Assembly (NCBI GenBank): GCA_900543555.1
Contig: UQRL01000006.1
Span: forward strand, 3,115 to 67,114
Reading direction: 5' to 3'
DNA: 64,000 nucleotides
Source: an uncultured Oscillospiraceae bacterium
GTDB lineage: Bacteria > Bacillota > Clostridia > Oscillospirales > Acutalibacteraceae
The notes under the pieces are model-generated. The model was not told where the DNA came from. It made no database searches and worked only from the letters and a program-made list of their open reading frames with translations. Below, in pieces: positions 1 through 8,687 of the stretch (its first letter is position 1; each line of letters starts with the position of its first letter). The position numbers were made by a program, and so were the translations under genes.

Positions 1-417
1 ATGTTTCATCTTCTGAAGGATGGTTGTATCCGCCGGGCAAAATTCATATGGAACAACCTCATCCACAGCAATCCCGCGGATGCCATTGTGCCCCCGTTTT
101 TGCGGTACCCCGTCCCGGATAACCCGAAGCCCTTCCTTGTCAATATCTTTCCCCTCAAACGCAGCATCAGCCAATTGCCGCTCCGGTTTGCCACGGAGCA
201 TGGAGTAAAACATGGGATTTTTAGGTTTTACAACAAGCCTCACAGAGCACGTCCAAGCGCATCGGAATCGGATTTGCGGTTCGGAGGCGCTAAGACTGGG
301 AAAAAGATCGGTTGGAATACTGTGGAACAGCCGCACCGCCAGCTCCCACAGGAAATATTTGCGGCAGGGAGCTTGCCAGCGGTCCAGCGCCCTTTCTCTG
401 CCAATGGGAAACCACAA
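1..417 (-). CDS. possible partial coding region running off the left edge, unrecognised
   Basis: An open frame on the minus strand runs from a TGA at 424-426 to the window edge without a stop. The last 75 or so codons, from an in-frame ATG at 213, look protein-like (mixed charged and hydrophobic residues, for example KPERQLADAAFEG and IRGIAVDEVVPYEF). The part before that ATG is less convincing, so the true start may be 213 or a TTG at 417. I do not recognise a family, and the C-terminus is outside the window. The plus-strand frame through the same bases looks much less protein-like. Base composition here is less GC-rich than in the following operon. It may be a fragment of a mobile or accessory gene. 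Confidence 0.25.
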   Translation of the reverse strand, partial: MWFPIGRERALDRWQAPCRKYFLWELAVRLFHSIPTDLFPSLSASEPQIRFRCAWTCSVRLVVKPKNPMFYSMLRGKPERQLADAAFEGKDIDKEGLRVIRDGVPQKRGHNGIRGIAVDEVVPYEFCPADTTILQKMKH

Positions 418-620
418 TTTTCTTCAGTATATCTTAAATTGCCGTTTAATACAAGGCTTTATCGTAAAAAATAGATAAATAAGAAGCCCACATCTTGCGG
501 CAGAATGCAACTCTCCGCCACTCTCAGGAGGGTAGATACACCGCCTCATCCCAAAACAGTTTTAAAAGAATTTCCAAAATTATCCTTTCCCTCCGGCCTT
601 ACACAGACGCTTTTTGCAAC

Positions 621-665
621 AAGAACCCCCGCCCGGGCACAAAAATTGCCCGGGCGGGGGTTCTT
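621..665 (-). terminator. hairpin terminator of the AraC-type regulator gene
   Basis: A perfect 19-bp inverted repeat (621-639 with 647-665, 7-nt loop) lies about 30 nt past the regulator stop codon. The stem is rich in G and C. The bases following it on the minus strand contain only a short, broken T stretch, so termination efficiency is uncertain. Confidence 0.7.
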
Positions 666-695
666 GGATTGGGTCCCGCGCCTTCCAAAAAGGCT

Positions 696-2807
696 TCAGC
701 GCTTTCCGATCTGTTGAACATATTTCCGCGGCGTGATGGATTCCACCCGCAGGAACGCCCGCTTAAAGGTAGTCTCGTTTTCATAGCCGGTCTTTTTGGC
801 CACCGCCAGCACATCCCGCTCTCCCGCGTCGAAGTACTCCTTGGCCTTCTGCACGCGGAGCAGGTGAAGGTAATCAATAAAGTTGACTTTCGCCGTATTT
901 TTAAACACCTTAGAAACCATGGATCGGGAGATGTGGAACAGGCTGGAGAGCTGCTGCTGGGAAAGGCTGGAATCGCAGTAATGCTCCCGCACATAGGCGA
1001 TGAGCTGGGGGCCGATCTTTTGAGAGGACATCTCGTCCTGACGCCGCAATTCGTCGCAGATCAAATCCACTGTGCCCGCCAAATAGTCCCACGCCCAGGT
1101 CCCGTCTCCCGAGGAGAGGATCTGGCCAAACTCCTCCCGGGCATTGGGCACCTCCAGCTTCATGTCCGAAGCCGCGCGAAGCAGCGTCTCCAGGACCAGC
1201 ATGGCCGCCCGGCGGCTGTCCTCCCCGTTCAGGGGGCGGCTCAGGTTTTCCTCCCGGAGCTCCTCCAAAATTTTCCGGGCCCCGTCTTGGCTTCCCAGCT
1301 TCAGCTGGTTAATCAGCTGGAGCTCCATCTCCAACGGATAATAATACGAGGTCTGCGCCTCATCCTCCTGGCTGTGGCTGCGCGCCTCTTGATAGGATTT
1401 TCCAATGCCGCTCAGGCCCTTCTGGGGCAGCCCGCAGGAGAACCCCACATCCTGGCCAAAATGTGAGGCACAGTAATCCCGCACCAAGTTGGCGCCCTCA
1501 AACAGGCTTCCGCTGCCCTTGGCAGAGGTGAAAATGCCCACCAGCTGCTGATCCATGGACTCCATCCACTGGGCGGCGATCTGCCGCTCCTGGCAGAAGG
1601 TGTTAAGCTGCATGTAGTCCACCGCTTTCTGCTCGGGGCTGGCGGCGTCCACATACTCCAACACCCCCACCAGATACTCCATCTCCTCCTGAAAGTCCAG
1701 CCCAAACAGCGGCAGCTGCTGGGCAATCCGCTCCTCCGAGAAGGCGCCCGCCAGCAGAGAGGAGATCAGGTTGGTGCGCATGGTGTTGTAATATTGGGTG
1801 GAAATCTGCTCCAGGTCCCGGTTCTGTTTTCCCAGGTCCTGGAACACATGCTCCAACGCCTGGAACTCCTGCTCGTTTTCCTGGGTCTCAATCAGGTTCA
1901 GCCGCTGCATCAGCTGGAACAGGGGCGCATAGCTGGCCCGGGCCAAAAACAGGGCCAGGGCCCCGCCCACCAGCAGCACCAGCAAAAGCAGGGAGCCCAG
2001 CATCAGCCCCTGGCCGGCAAAGGCCGTTTGCGGCGGCTGGATGGCGATGGAATAGGTCCACTGGTACAGGTTGGAATCCAGCTCGAAACGCTGCCACTGG
2101 TCCGGGTCCCCTCCTTCCTGCGTCATAGAAAAGACCACCTCCCCGTCTGAGATGATCTCCAAGGAGCCCAGCGAATCTGCAAACCGCTGGGACAAGAACT
2201 GCTGGAACCAGGAGGCGTTGATTAGGCAGAACAGCACAGAGTCCGGCTCTGTGCCATAGTTGAGCTGCTTAAACACATAAAAGCTCCCGTTCTCCCCCGG
2301 GACCAGCAGCATGGATTTATAGCTTTCCACCAGGGCCTTCTCGGTCTCCTCGTCAATCAGGTCTTCCTCCAGGCCAATGGAGGAAAAATACCGCTCTTCT
2401 TCCCAAAAGGAGACCCGGTCCACCGCCTGCTCCTTCTCGGGGAGCAGCAGGGCAATGCTGTCTGCCACCTGCAAAATGCTGTAATACGTCTGCAGCTCTT
2501 GGCAGATGTCCCGGCGTTCCAACACAGTGATGGAGGAATTGAGGATCTCTGACTGGGACCGCACCTTTTGAAACCACTGGGCCGAAGCAAGCTGGGTGCC
2601 AATGTTCTCAATCTCGGTAAACTTGTCATCCACCACCTGCATCAGCAGCTGGGCGTCGCTGCGGCACTTCTGTTCCTGCACGCTGCGCTCCTGCTGCAAA
2701 ATCTGCTGGAAAAGAATGGAGGAAAAAACAAGGGAACAGGCCAGCAAAATGGCGGTATAAGAGAGAAAAAGCTTGCGGAAAAAGGGCTTTTGAAAATACT
2801 TTGTCAT
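696..2807 (-). CDS. membrane-anchored AraC-family transcriptional regulator (YesN/sugar-sensing type)
   Basis: The 703-residue protein has a first transmembrane segment at about residues 11-33, a 230-residue extracytoplasmic region, and a second transmembrane segment near 265-288. A long cytoplasmic linker follows, then an AraC-type double helix-turn-helix in the last 100 residues (about 600-703, ending in the typical AFLRVESITPRKY stretch). This layout is that of one-piece sensor-regulators found beside LplA/LplB/LplC-type sugar importers. They are thought to sense an extracellular ligand or the binding protein and to control the neighbouring transport and glycosidase genes. It has its own promoter (2889-2917) and an SD (GGAGGG) 9 nt before the ATG. 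It lies downstream of the binding-protein gene, separated by a terminator. The ligand is not identifiable from sequence. Confidence 0.85.
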   Translation of the reverse strand: MTKYFQKPFFRKLFLSYTAILLACSLVFSSILFQQILQQERSVQEQKCRSDAQLLMQVVDDKFTEIENIGTQLASAQWFQKVRSQSEILNSSITVLERRDICQELQTYYSILQVADSIALLLPEKEQAVDRVSFWEEERYFSSIGLEEDLIDEETEKALVESYKSMLLVPGENGSFYVFKQLNYGTEPDSVLFCLINASWFQQFLSQRFADSLGSLEIISDGEVVFSMTQEGGDPDQWQRFELDSNLYQWTYSIAIQPPQTAFAGQGLMLGSLLLLVLLVGGALALFLARASYAPLFQLMQRLNLIETQENEQEFQALEHVFQDLGKQNRDLEQISTQYYNTMRTNLISSLLAGAFSEERIAQQLPLFGLDFQEEMEYLVGVLEYVDAASPEQKAVDYMQLNTFCQERQIAAQWMESMDQQLVGIFTSAKGSGSLFEGANLVRDYCASHFGQDVGFSCGLPQKGLSGIGKSYQEARSHSQEDEAQTSYYYPLEMELQLINQLKLGSQDGARKILEELREENLSRPLNGEDSRRAAMLVLETLLRAASDMKLEVPNAREEFGQILSSGDGTWAWDYLAGTVDLICDELRRQDEMSSQKIGPQLIAYVREHYCDSSLSQQQLSSLFHISRSMVSKVFKNTAKVNFIDYLHLLRVQKAKEYFDAGERDVLAVAKKTGYENETTFKRAFLRVESITPRKYVQQIGKR

Positions 2808-2888
2808 ACGGTTCTACCCTCCGTTTCGTCCCTCTTCCGGGAAGGGCACCAAAAGAGCACCCCTTTCGCGCATTGAATGATACGCATT

Positions 2889-2917
2889 ATTATACAAGAG
2901 AACCAGGGCAAAATCAA
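2889..2917 (-). promoter_or_regulatory. sigma-A promoter of the AraC-type regulator
   Basis: On the minus strand TTGATT (2917-2912) is followed by 17 bp and TATAAT (2894-2889). The predicted start site is near 2882, giving a leader of about 75 nt before the ATG at 2807. Confidence 0.6.
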
Positions 2918-2944
2918 CCAAGCGCCCCATTCCCCGGACACGGG

Positions 2945-2973
2945 AAAAAGCGCGGTGCTTTCACCACGCTTTT
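2945..2973 (-). terminator. terminator after the solute-binding protein gene
   Basis: A hairpin (AAAAGCGtGGTG/CACCgCGCTTTTT on the minus strand) with a terminal T-run lies about 50 nt after the stop of the binding-protein gene. It separates the transport genes from the regulator. Confidence 0.75.
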
Positions 2974-3025
2974 CCCCTTCTATTTTACAGTACCCCAAAA
3001 GAAACAATTCCTATCCGTCCGTTTT

Positions 3026-4801
3026 TCACGCATTCCCCTGGGCGCGGTCGTAGCGGGCCTGGTTGATCTCGATGAGCTGGTCAAGGCCCAGCCGCTCCAG
3101 GTCTGCCATATAGGTGTCCCAGTCATCCATGCTCTGCTGGCCCAGGATGAGCTTGGTCAGCAGCTCTTCCGAGTAAGTGGTCAGGTCGCTGGTGATGGAA
3201 GAGATGGTGTCCAGTTCCTCCGCGGTGGCAGGTGCCAGCTCGGGGTTGGACTCGTGCGGCAGCTTATACTCATAATCGCTGTATTCATCGAAGAATTCTT
3301 TCTTCTTCTCAAAGCCCGTCTCGGGATAGCCCATGGTCTTGCCAGCGTCCTGATAGCCCTGCAGCTCAGTGGCCCAATCTTGGGCGGACTTCAGCTCGAA
3401 CCGGGGCAGAATGGAAGCGTTGGTCCACAGGGCGCAGCCGGCAGCCAGCTGCTGGGCGTCGGACTCTTCCGCGTCCTTGATGGCGTTGTAAGAGCCGTCC
3501 TCCCCCAGGGTGTAGGAGTAGTCCTCCAGGCCGTACTCGGTGAGGATGCGGTAATCGTCGCTGACCAGGAAATCAAACAGGCGGCCCACGGCGTCCAGGT
3601 CCTCACAGGCGCTGGTGACAGCGTATTTGTTTCCGCCCAGCTGATAGCCCTGCTGCCAGCACAGGTAGGGCTCCGTCTCTACGGCGGCGTTGCTGGCCTT
3701 CAGGACAACGGGGACATAGTAGGCGGCGGCAGCGCCTTCCGGCACGGTGATGCCCACTTCTTGCCAAGTCTCGCCCGCCCAGTCAAACAGGCCCGCAATC
3801 TTGTTCTCCGCCTTCTTTTCATCCAGCTGGTCGCTGGTATCCACATATCCGGCGTCTACCAAAGACTTGACGAACTCGATGTAAGATTGGATATTTTCAT
3901 GGTACCAGGGAGACTCCACTGTGCCGGTCTCGGTGTTCACATAGGTCAATTCACCGCTCATGGTCCGGCCGATGCCGTAGAAGTTGGACAGGCCGCTGGA
4001 AAAGTCGCTCAGGGAGATGCTGAGCACCTCATCGGCCTCGCCGCTCTGGTTCACGTCGTTCTCCTGGAAGGCCTTCATGGTCTCCATCAGCTCGTCGGTG
4101 GTGGTGGGGGCGGAAAGGCCCAGCGCGTCCAGCCAATCCTGGCGGATCATAAAGGACATGGCGGCGCCCTGGCCCACCTCGTCATCTTCATTTAAAGCAA
4201 TGGTGATATCCGTCAACCAATAGGTGTTGCCGTCCTCCAGGGCCAGCTTGTTCATCATCTGGGCGCCGTTGCCGTTGGCGTAATACTCTTTGGCGTCACC
4301 CTGAGAGTGGTTCTCCACCACCTCGTTAATGGAGATGAGTTTCCCCTGGTCCACCAGGTTCAGGCGGGTCTGGTCATCCAAGGGGGTGATGTTCATAATG
4401 TCCGCGTCAATACCGGCGGCCAGCTGGGTTTGGCACACGGTCTGATACTGGTCCTCGGGGATCAGGTCCAGCTCCAGGGCAACGCCATACTCGGCCAGCT
4501 TCTCCACAAAGGCGTCATAGATAGGGCTGCCGCCCGCCACCCAGTCGGAGAGGGAAATCTCGCCGCTGTCCACTGTGGCGGTCTTGTCAATGCCCATAAT
4601 TTTCAGGGTGGTCACTTCTCCAGTGGCGGTGGAGCCGCTTTCCGCGCCGCTCTCTTCCGAGGTGGACGCTGAGGCGGCGGAGCCCGTCTCAGACTCTGTG
4701 CCAGAGCTCCCGCTCCCGCCGCTGGAACACCCGGCAAAGGCGCTGGTCAGCAGGGCGGCGGATAACAGCAGGGCCACTAGCTTGCGCATGGTCGTTTTCA
4801 T
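3026..4801 (-). CDS. extracellular carbohydrate-binding lipoprotein of an ABC importer (LplA-like)
   Basis: The 591-residue precursor has a lipoprotein signal peptide (MKTTMRKL start, hydrophobic run, lipobox AFAGC with the lipidated Cys at residue 25). A Ser/Gly/Glu-rich tether leads into a large periplasmic-binding-protein fold. The length and the pattern of acidic and aromatic residues fit the LplA-type family 1 solute-binding proteins, which are longer than maltose-binding proteins. The ATG at 4801 is chosen because a GGGAGG lies 7 nt upstream; an in-frame TTG at 4816 overlaps that SD and is unlikely. It follows the two permease genes with a 79-nt gap and should deliver an oligosaccharide to them. 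The sugar is unknown; the arabinofuranosidase-like and GH-D-like neighbours suggest a plant pentose or hexose glycan. Confidence 0.88.
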   Translation of the reverse strand: MKTTMRKLVALLLSAALLTSAFAGCSSGGSGSSGTESETGSAASASTSEESGAESGSTATGEVTTLKIMGIDKTATVDSGEISLSDWVAGGSPIYDAFVEKLAEYGVALELDLIPEDQYQTVCQTQLAAGIDADIMNITPLDDQTRLNLVDQGKLISINEVVENHSQGDAKEYYANGNGAQMMNKLALEDGNTYWLTDITIALNEDDEVGQGAAMSFMIRQDWLDALGLSAPTTTDELMETMKAFQENDVNQSGEADEVLSISLSDFSSGLSNFYGIGRTMSGELTYVNTETGTVESPWYHENIQSYIEFVKSLVDAGYVDTSDQLDEKKAENKIAGLFDWAGETWQEVGITVPEGAAAAYYVPVVLKASNAAVETEPYLCWQQGYQLGGNKYAVTSACEDLDAVGRLFDFLVSDDYRILTEYGLEDYSYTLGEDGSYNAIKDAEESDAQQLAAGCALWTNASILPRFELKSAQDWATELQGYQDAGKTMGYPETGFEKKKEFFDEYSDYEYKLPHESNPELAPATAEELDTISSITSDLTTYSEELLTKLILGQQSMDDWDTYMADLERLGLDQLIEINQARYDRAQGNA

Positions 4802-4880
4802 AGTTTTACCTCCCAATTTTTATTGGTTTGCTTTATGTAATGGGGAAAGTTGCCCCATTCAGCCGTTTTCGCGTTCCCGG

Positions 4881-5813
4881 TCACTCTTTCAAGGAACCCA
4901 GCATCACGCCCTTGACAAAATACTTCTGGAAGAAGGGATACACCACCAGCATGGGCAGCGTGGTGAAGATGATCATGGCGTACTTCAGCTGGGCATTGGA
5001 AAGGTTTCGCAGGGCCATCTCCCGGGCCGTATCCGGGTCCAGCGTGGTGGTAAGGGTTTCGGTGCTCTCCACCAGCACCCGCCGCAGATACAGCTGCAGC
5101 GGCTGCCAGTCTGTGTGGGGCAGGTATACCAAGGCGTTGAACCAGCTGTTCCACATGCCCACAATGGTGTATACGGCTATCACCGCCAGAATGGGCGCGG
5201 ACAGGGGCAGGTACACCTTCAGCAAAACCTGGTACACGTTGGCCCCGTCAATCTTCGCGGCCTCCCGCAGGGTCTCTGGGATGGTGCCGAAGAAGGACTT
5301 CACCAGGATAATGTTCCAGATGGAGTAGCAGGCCGGCAGGATCTGGGACCAGGGGTTGTCATACAGCCCAAGCTTGGTAATCAACAGGAAAGAGGGGATC
5401 ATGCCGCCGGAGAAATACATGGGAATCAGCAGGAACATGTTGATGTACTTGCGCCCCCGCAGGTTCTTATAGGTCAGGGGATAGGCCGCCAGCACGCAGG
5501 TAAGCAGCATCAGCAGGGTGGTGGGCACCACATAGAGGAAGGTGTTGAAATAGGCCCGCCACATCTCGCTGTCCGTAACCAGAGTCTCATAGGCCGCCAG
5601 GCTGAACCCCTTGGGGACGGTGTACACCTTCATCGTGGCCGCGGCGCTGGGCTCGCTTAACGAGAGGATGAGCACATAGTACATGGGATAGAGAGTGATG
5701 AACAGCACCAAAATGGCGATGGCGTACATCACAATGGTGGAAACCCGCCCGTTCTCCCGGATCTTGTTGGGGTTCCGCTTTCTCAAGGTTCTCTTTGTTG
5801 CCGTTGTTGCCAT
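4881..5813 (-). CDS. carbohydrate ABC importer permease (LplC/MalG-type)
   Basis: A roughly 310-residue inner-membrane protein with six predicted transmembrane helices. Near the C-terminal third it has the conserved cytoplasmic EAA loop (ETLREAAKIDGA) that docks onto the ATPase. Family position: LplC/MalG side of the CUT1 importers. The start is taken at the ATG at 5813, preceded by AGGTGAG at 6 nt, rather than the upstream GTG at 5822. It begins 10 nt after the stop of the first permease gene, so the two are surely co-transcribed. No ATP-binding subunit is encoded nearby. Importers of this type usually share one MsmX-like ATPase encoded elsewhere in the genome. Confidence 0.9.
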   Translation of the reverse strand: MATTATKRTLRKRNPNKIRENGRVSTIVMYAIAILVLFITLYPMYYVLILSLSEPSAAATMKVYTVPKGFSLAAYETLVTDSEMWRAYFNTFLYVVPTTLLMLLTCVLAAYPLTYKNLRGRKYINMFLLIPMYFSGGMIPSFLLITKLGLYDNPWSQILPACYSIWNIILVKSFFGTIPETLREAAKIDGANVYQVLLKVYLPLSAPILAVIAVYTIVGMWNSWFNALVYLPHTDWQPLQLYLRRVLVESTETLTTTLDPDTAREMALRNLSNAQLKYAMIIFTTLPMLVVYPFFQKYFVKGVMLGSLKE

Positions 5814-5823
5814 AGCGCTCACC

Positions 5824-6750
5824 TCACCAAAGCCCCATGCCCGTCAGGCGGTTGCTCACCTTATTGGCCGTATAGGTCAGAATAAATCCAATCACCGACA
5901 TGAACAGCCCCGCCGCTGTGGTGTAGCTGTACTGCCCGCCCACAATGCCCAGGCGGTAGGTATACGTCCCTATCACGTCTGCCACATTATAGGTGGCCTC
6001 TGTGTAAAGCAGCAGGATAAGCTCGCTGTTGGTGTTCAAAATGCCGCCAATGGCCATAATCAGGTTGATGGCGATGACGTGCTTAATGCCCGGCAGCGTG
6101 ATGTGCAGTACCTGCTGGAAGCGGTTGGCGCCATCCAGCTTGGCGCTTTCATACAAGCCCTGGTCAATGGAGGAAATGGTGGAAAAATAGAGGATGCTTC
6201 CAAACCCAAAGCCTTTCCACACATTGGTGATGGTGTAGGTGGCCGGGAAGGCGTCCGGGTTGATGCGGTAGTTCTGCCGTTCAAACCCAAACAGTGTGAG
6301 GAAGTTGGCGACAAGCCCCTGGTTGTCGATAAAGGAGATCACCATGCCGGCCACCACCACCGTGGAGATAAAGTAGGGCATGTAGCTGGCCGTCTGCACC
6401 AGTTTCTTAAAGCGCAGCGCGCCGATCTGGTCCATAAGCAGGGCAAACAGGATGGGGGCGGTAAAGCCAAACAGCAGGTTCAGGCCGCTGAGCACCAGCG
6501 TGTTGCGGATCAGCCTTCCAAAATATTCGCCCTGGATGAAGTCGATAAAATGCTCCAGGCCCACCCATTTCACACCCTCCCCCAGGAAAGGGGCCCCAGG
6601 CACATAGTCCTGAAAGGCGATCACAATGCCGTAAAGGGGGATGTAGGAGAAAATAAAAATCAGGATGAACACCGGGATCATCAGGCTGTAAATCTGCAGC
6701 ATCTCGATGCGCCGGGACCGGCTGGCCCGGACCGTTTTCTTGGCTTTCAA
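5824..6750 (-). CDS. carbohydrate ABC importer permease (LplB/UgpA-type)
   Basis: First gene of the transport operon, about 308 residues, six predicted transmembrane helices, with an EAA-loop-like segment (YESAKLDGANRFQQ) in the C-terminal half. It pairs with the LplC-type permease to form the channel. The open frame extends to 6855, but the extra residues look non-coding. The preferred start is a TTG at 6750, preceded by GGGGAGG at about 8 nt. A TTG start is less usual and should be regarded as likely rather than certain. A good promoter lies at 6826-6855. Confidence 0.88.
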   Translation of the reverse strand: MKAKKTVRASRSRRIEMLQIYSLMIPVFILIFIFSYIPLYGIVIAFQDYVPGAPFLGEGVKWVGLEHFIDFIQGEYFGRLIRNTLVLSGLNLLFGFTAPILFALLMDQIGALRFKKLVQTASYMPYFISTVVVAGMVISFIDNQGLVANFLTLFGFERQNYRINPDAFPATYTITNVWKGFGFGSILYFSTISSIDQGLYESAKLDGANRFQQVLHITLPGIKHVIAINLIMAIGGILNTNSELILLLYTEATYNVADVIGTYTYRLGIVGGQYSYTTAAGLFMSVIGFILTYTANKVSNRLTGMGLW

Positions 6751-6825
6751 AATGGTTTCCTCCCCTTCAATATCCTCGCCAAAGCCCTTCCAAAGCGGGC
6801 CCAGGCATGTTTTGTTTTCGCTGCC

Positions 6826-6855
6826 ATTATACCCGCAAGGCCCCCGGGGAAACAA
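6826..6855 (-). promoter_or_regulatory. promoter of the sugar importer operon
   Basis: On the minus strand TTGTTT (6855-6850), an 18-bp spacer and a consensus TATAAT (6831-6826). It sits in the 328-bp divergent gap (6751-7078) between the importer operon and the glycosidase gene, about 75 bp upstream of the chosen TTG start. The rest of that gap shows no gene. Confidence 0.6.
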
Positions 6856-7015
6856 GAACCAGAAAGTTCCTGCCTCGCCCGGCCCCTCTCATTCCGTCCG
6901 GAAAAAAAGCGGACCCCTGAAAAAAACATCCGAAATTTGCAGGCCCGCGGGAAATTTTTCCGCCATTTCAAAAAATGTACCCGTTCACAAAACGCGCCCC
7001 AGAACTTTCTGAGCC

Positions 7016-7044
7016 TTGCTTTTCCCCAGGCGCCCCCGTACAAT
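7016..7044 (+). promoter_or_regulatory. possible promoter of the divergent glycosidase gene
   Basis: TTGCTT (7016-7021), a 17-bp spacer and TACAAT (7039-7044), about 28 bp upstream of the SD of the glycosidase gene. The -35 box matches the consensus only at its first three bases, which would fit a promoter that needs an activator such as the AraC-type regulator. Confidence 0.4.
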
Positions 7045-7078
7045 GGGGGTACAATCTGTGGAAAGCGAGGCGTCTGCC

Positions 7079-8602
7079 ATGAATTTAATCCCCAACGCTC
7101 CCGGCCTGAGCCCCAACTATTGGTGTACCTGGAGCACGCAAAACTTTGGACGGGAAGACGAACATCCCGATTACCACAACTACCTGGGCGGGGTGGGCTC
7201 CCAGTTTGCCCGGGCAGAGATGAATGAGAAAAACCTGCGCCGTTGGCTCCAGCAGTTCCCAAAAATCCGAGGGGACCTGTATCTGATGCTGGACGACGGC
7301 TGGGACGTGCCCTACGGCGTACACCCCGATAAAAGCAGGGACCGTTTCGGCACTCTGGAGCTGGACGAGGAGCGGTTCCCCTCCTTTACCGGCACGCCAG
7401 CCCAGCGACTGAAGAAGCTCAACGATTTTGTGAAGGAATCCGGCTGGCGCGGCTTGGGCCTGTGGGTTCCCGCCCAGGCCGCGGGCTCCATTGAGAAAGG
7501 CCACGCTATGGAGGCCTATTGGACCGAGCGGCTCCTCTGGTGCAAAGAGGCCGGGGTGGAATATTGGAAGGTGGACTGGGGCACCTACGCCCACGATGTG
7601 GAGTACCGCCTGTTTCTGACCCAGCTGGCCTCCAAGCTCTACCCCCAGCTCATTGTGGAGCACGCTTACTGCATGATTGCCTACAACGGCAGCCAGCTCC
7701 CCACCCAGGACTACGCCGGGGACCGCTTTGCCGAGATGGGTGAGATCCCTCAAAAATCCCTGGAAATCCATCAATTCAGCCAGGTGTTCCGCACCTATGA
7801 CGTGTTCAATCAAACGGGAAGCTCCACCACCTTGGACCGGACGGCATACCTTCTGGCGGGCCAGGGAGGGCTGCTGACCTGCGAGGACCATGTGCGGATC
7901 TCCGCCTCTTTGGGCTGCACCGCGGGCATCATGCGCTCTCCCTATTGGAACGAAATCGAGGGCCTGGACTACGACTCCACCCTGCTGCGCCGCCGCTTGG
8001 ACGAGGTGACGGCCGGCGTGCTTTGGCAGCGGCTGGCCCCTGCGTTCGCGGACGGCCAGGTTCTCTGCTCGGCGGAAACCCTGACGGACCGGTGGCTGTT
8101 TAAAACCGGCGAGTGCTGGGTGGATCAGGTCTTCGGGCAGGAAATCCACCAGACCGCCCCGGCCGTCATCGCCCGGAGGCTGCCCCTTCCCCAGGTAGAG
8201 GCAGAGGGAGAGCGGCCCTTTGTCACCTGCGCCCAGAACCCCAATGGCGCCTTAAGTGTAACCGCCCACCGGCGGCTGCTCCCCACCCGCCAGGAGGTGC
8301 TTCCCTCTTGCTCCGTCACCCTAAGCCCCCCCAGCCTGCCCCCCTACATGGGGGTGTTCGGCTCCTTCCGGCAGGTGGCGCTGCGGCTGCCCGTCCAGCC
8401 GGGAGAAACCTTCCGGGTCCTGGGCCAGAGCCTGCTCTCCGAGGAGGCGGTGGATGTCACCCGCTCCGTGGGCTGGGAGGGGGACGGCACCCTCCTCATC
8501 CCCGGCAGCCTCATCGAAACCCTCTACCGTCCTACCGCCACCCCCGGCGACCTCTCGGACCCTTCGGTGGTGTTCGCGCTGGTGAAGGAGGAAACCCTGT
8601 AA
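7079..8602 (+). CDS. glycoside hydrolase, GH-D clan (alpha-galactosidase GH27/GH36)-like
   Basis: A 507-residue cytoplasmic protein without signal peptide. An N-terminal TIM-barrel contains an LDDGWD motif (residues 71-76) and EYWKVDWG with Asp166, the position of the catalytic nucleophile in GH27/GH36 enzymes. The C-terminal 170 residues look like a beta-rich domain. The exact GH family and substrate are not certain. Alpha-galactosidase is the nearest guess, but the overall sequence is divergent. The ATG at 7079 is chosen over 7016 because the upstream codons are not protein-like and a GCGAGG lies before it. It is divergent from the sugar importer and convergent with the GH127-like gene, suggesting a shared glycan-use locus with intracellular hydrolysis after import. 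Confidence 0.65.
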   Translation: MNLIPNAPGLSPNYWCTWSTQNFGREDEHPDYHNYLGGVGSQFARAEMNEKNLRRWLQQFPKIRGDLYLMLDDGWDVPYGVHPDKSRDRFGTLELDEERFPSFTGTPAQRLKKLNDFVKESGWRGLGLWVPAQAAGSIEKGHAMEAYWTERLLWCKEAGVEYWKVDWGTYAHDVEYRLFLTQLASKLYPQLIVEHAYCMIAYNGSQLPTQDYAGDRFAEMGEIPQKSLEIHQFSQVFRTYDVFNQTGSSTTLDRTAYLLAGQGGLLTCEDHVRISASLGCTAGIMRSPYWNEIEGLDYDSTLLRRRLDEVTAGVLWQRLAPAFADGQVLCSAETLTDRWLFKTGECWVDQVFGQEIHQTAPAVIARRLPLPQVEAEGERPFVTCAQNPNGALSVTAHRRLLPTRQEVLPSCSVTLSPPSLPPYMGVFGSFRQVALRLPVQPGETFRVLGQSLLSEEAVDVTRSVGWEGDGTLLIPGSLIETLYRPTATPGDLSDPSVVFALVKEETL

Positions 8603-8617
8603 ACCCCGTCCCATACA

Positions 8618-8659
8618 AAAAGATCCCCTACCGGGCCATATGCCGGCGGGGGATCTTTT
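8618..8659. terminator. bidirectional terminator between the two glycosidase genes
   Basis: AAAAGATCCCC (8618-8628) pairs with GGGGATCTTTT (8649-8659), enclosing an inner CCGG/CCGG stem. A-rich and T-rich flanks on both sides allow use by both convergent genes. Confidence 0.85.
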
Positions 8660-8687
8660 ATTTGCTGCTTTTAAGCAGCGCGGGTTC

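Noticed and set aside
478..620. Possible end of an insertion sequence near the left edge
   Set aside because: No terminal inverted repeat or transposase could be identified; the stretch is simply without a supported gene.
3026..6750. A complete ABC importer including its ATPase
   Set aside because: No Walker A/B protein is encoded in or beside the operon; the ATPase must come from elsewhere.
5695..7227. A 510-codon plus-strand frame across the sugar permease genes
   Set aside because: Overlaps two permeases with clear EAA loops; composition is that of antisense sequence.
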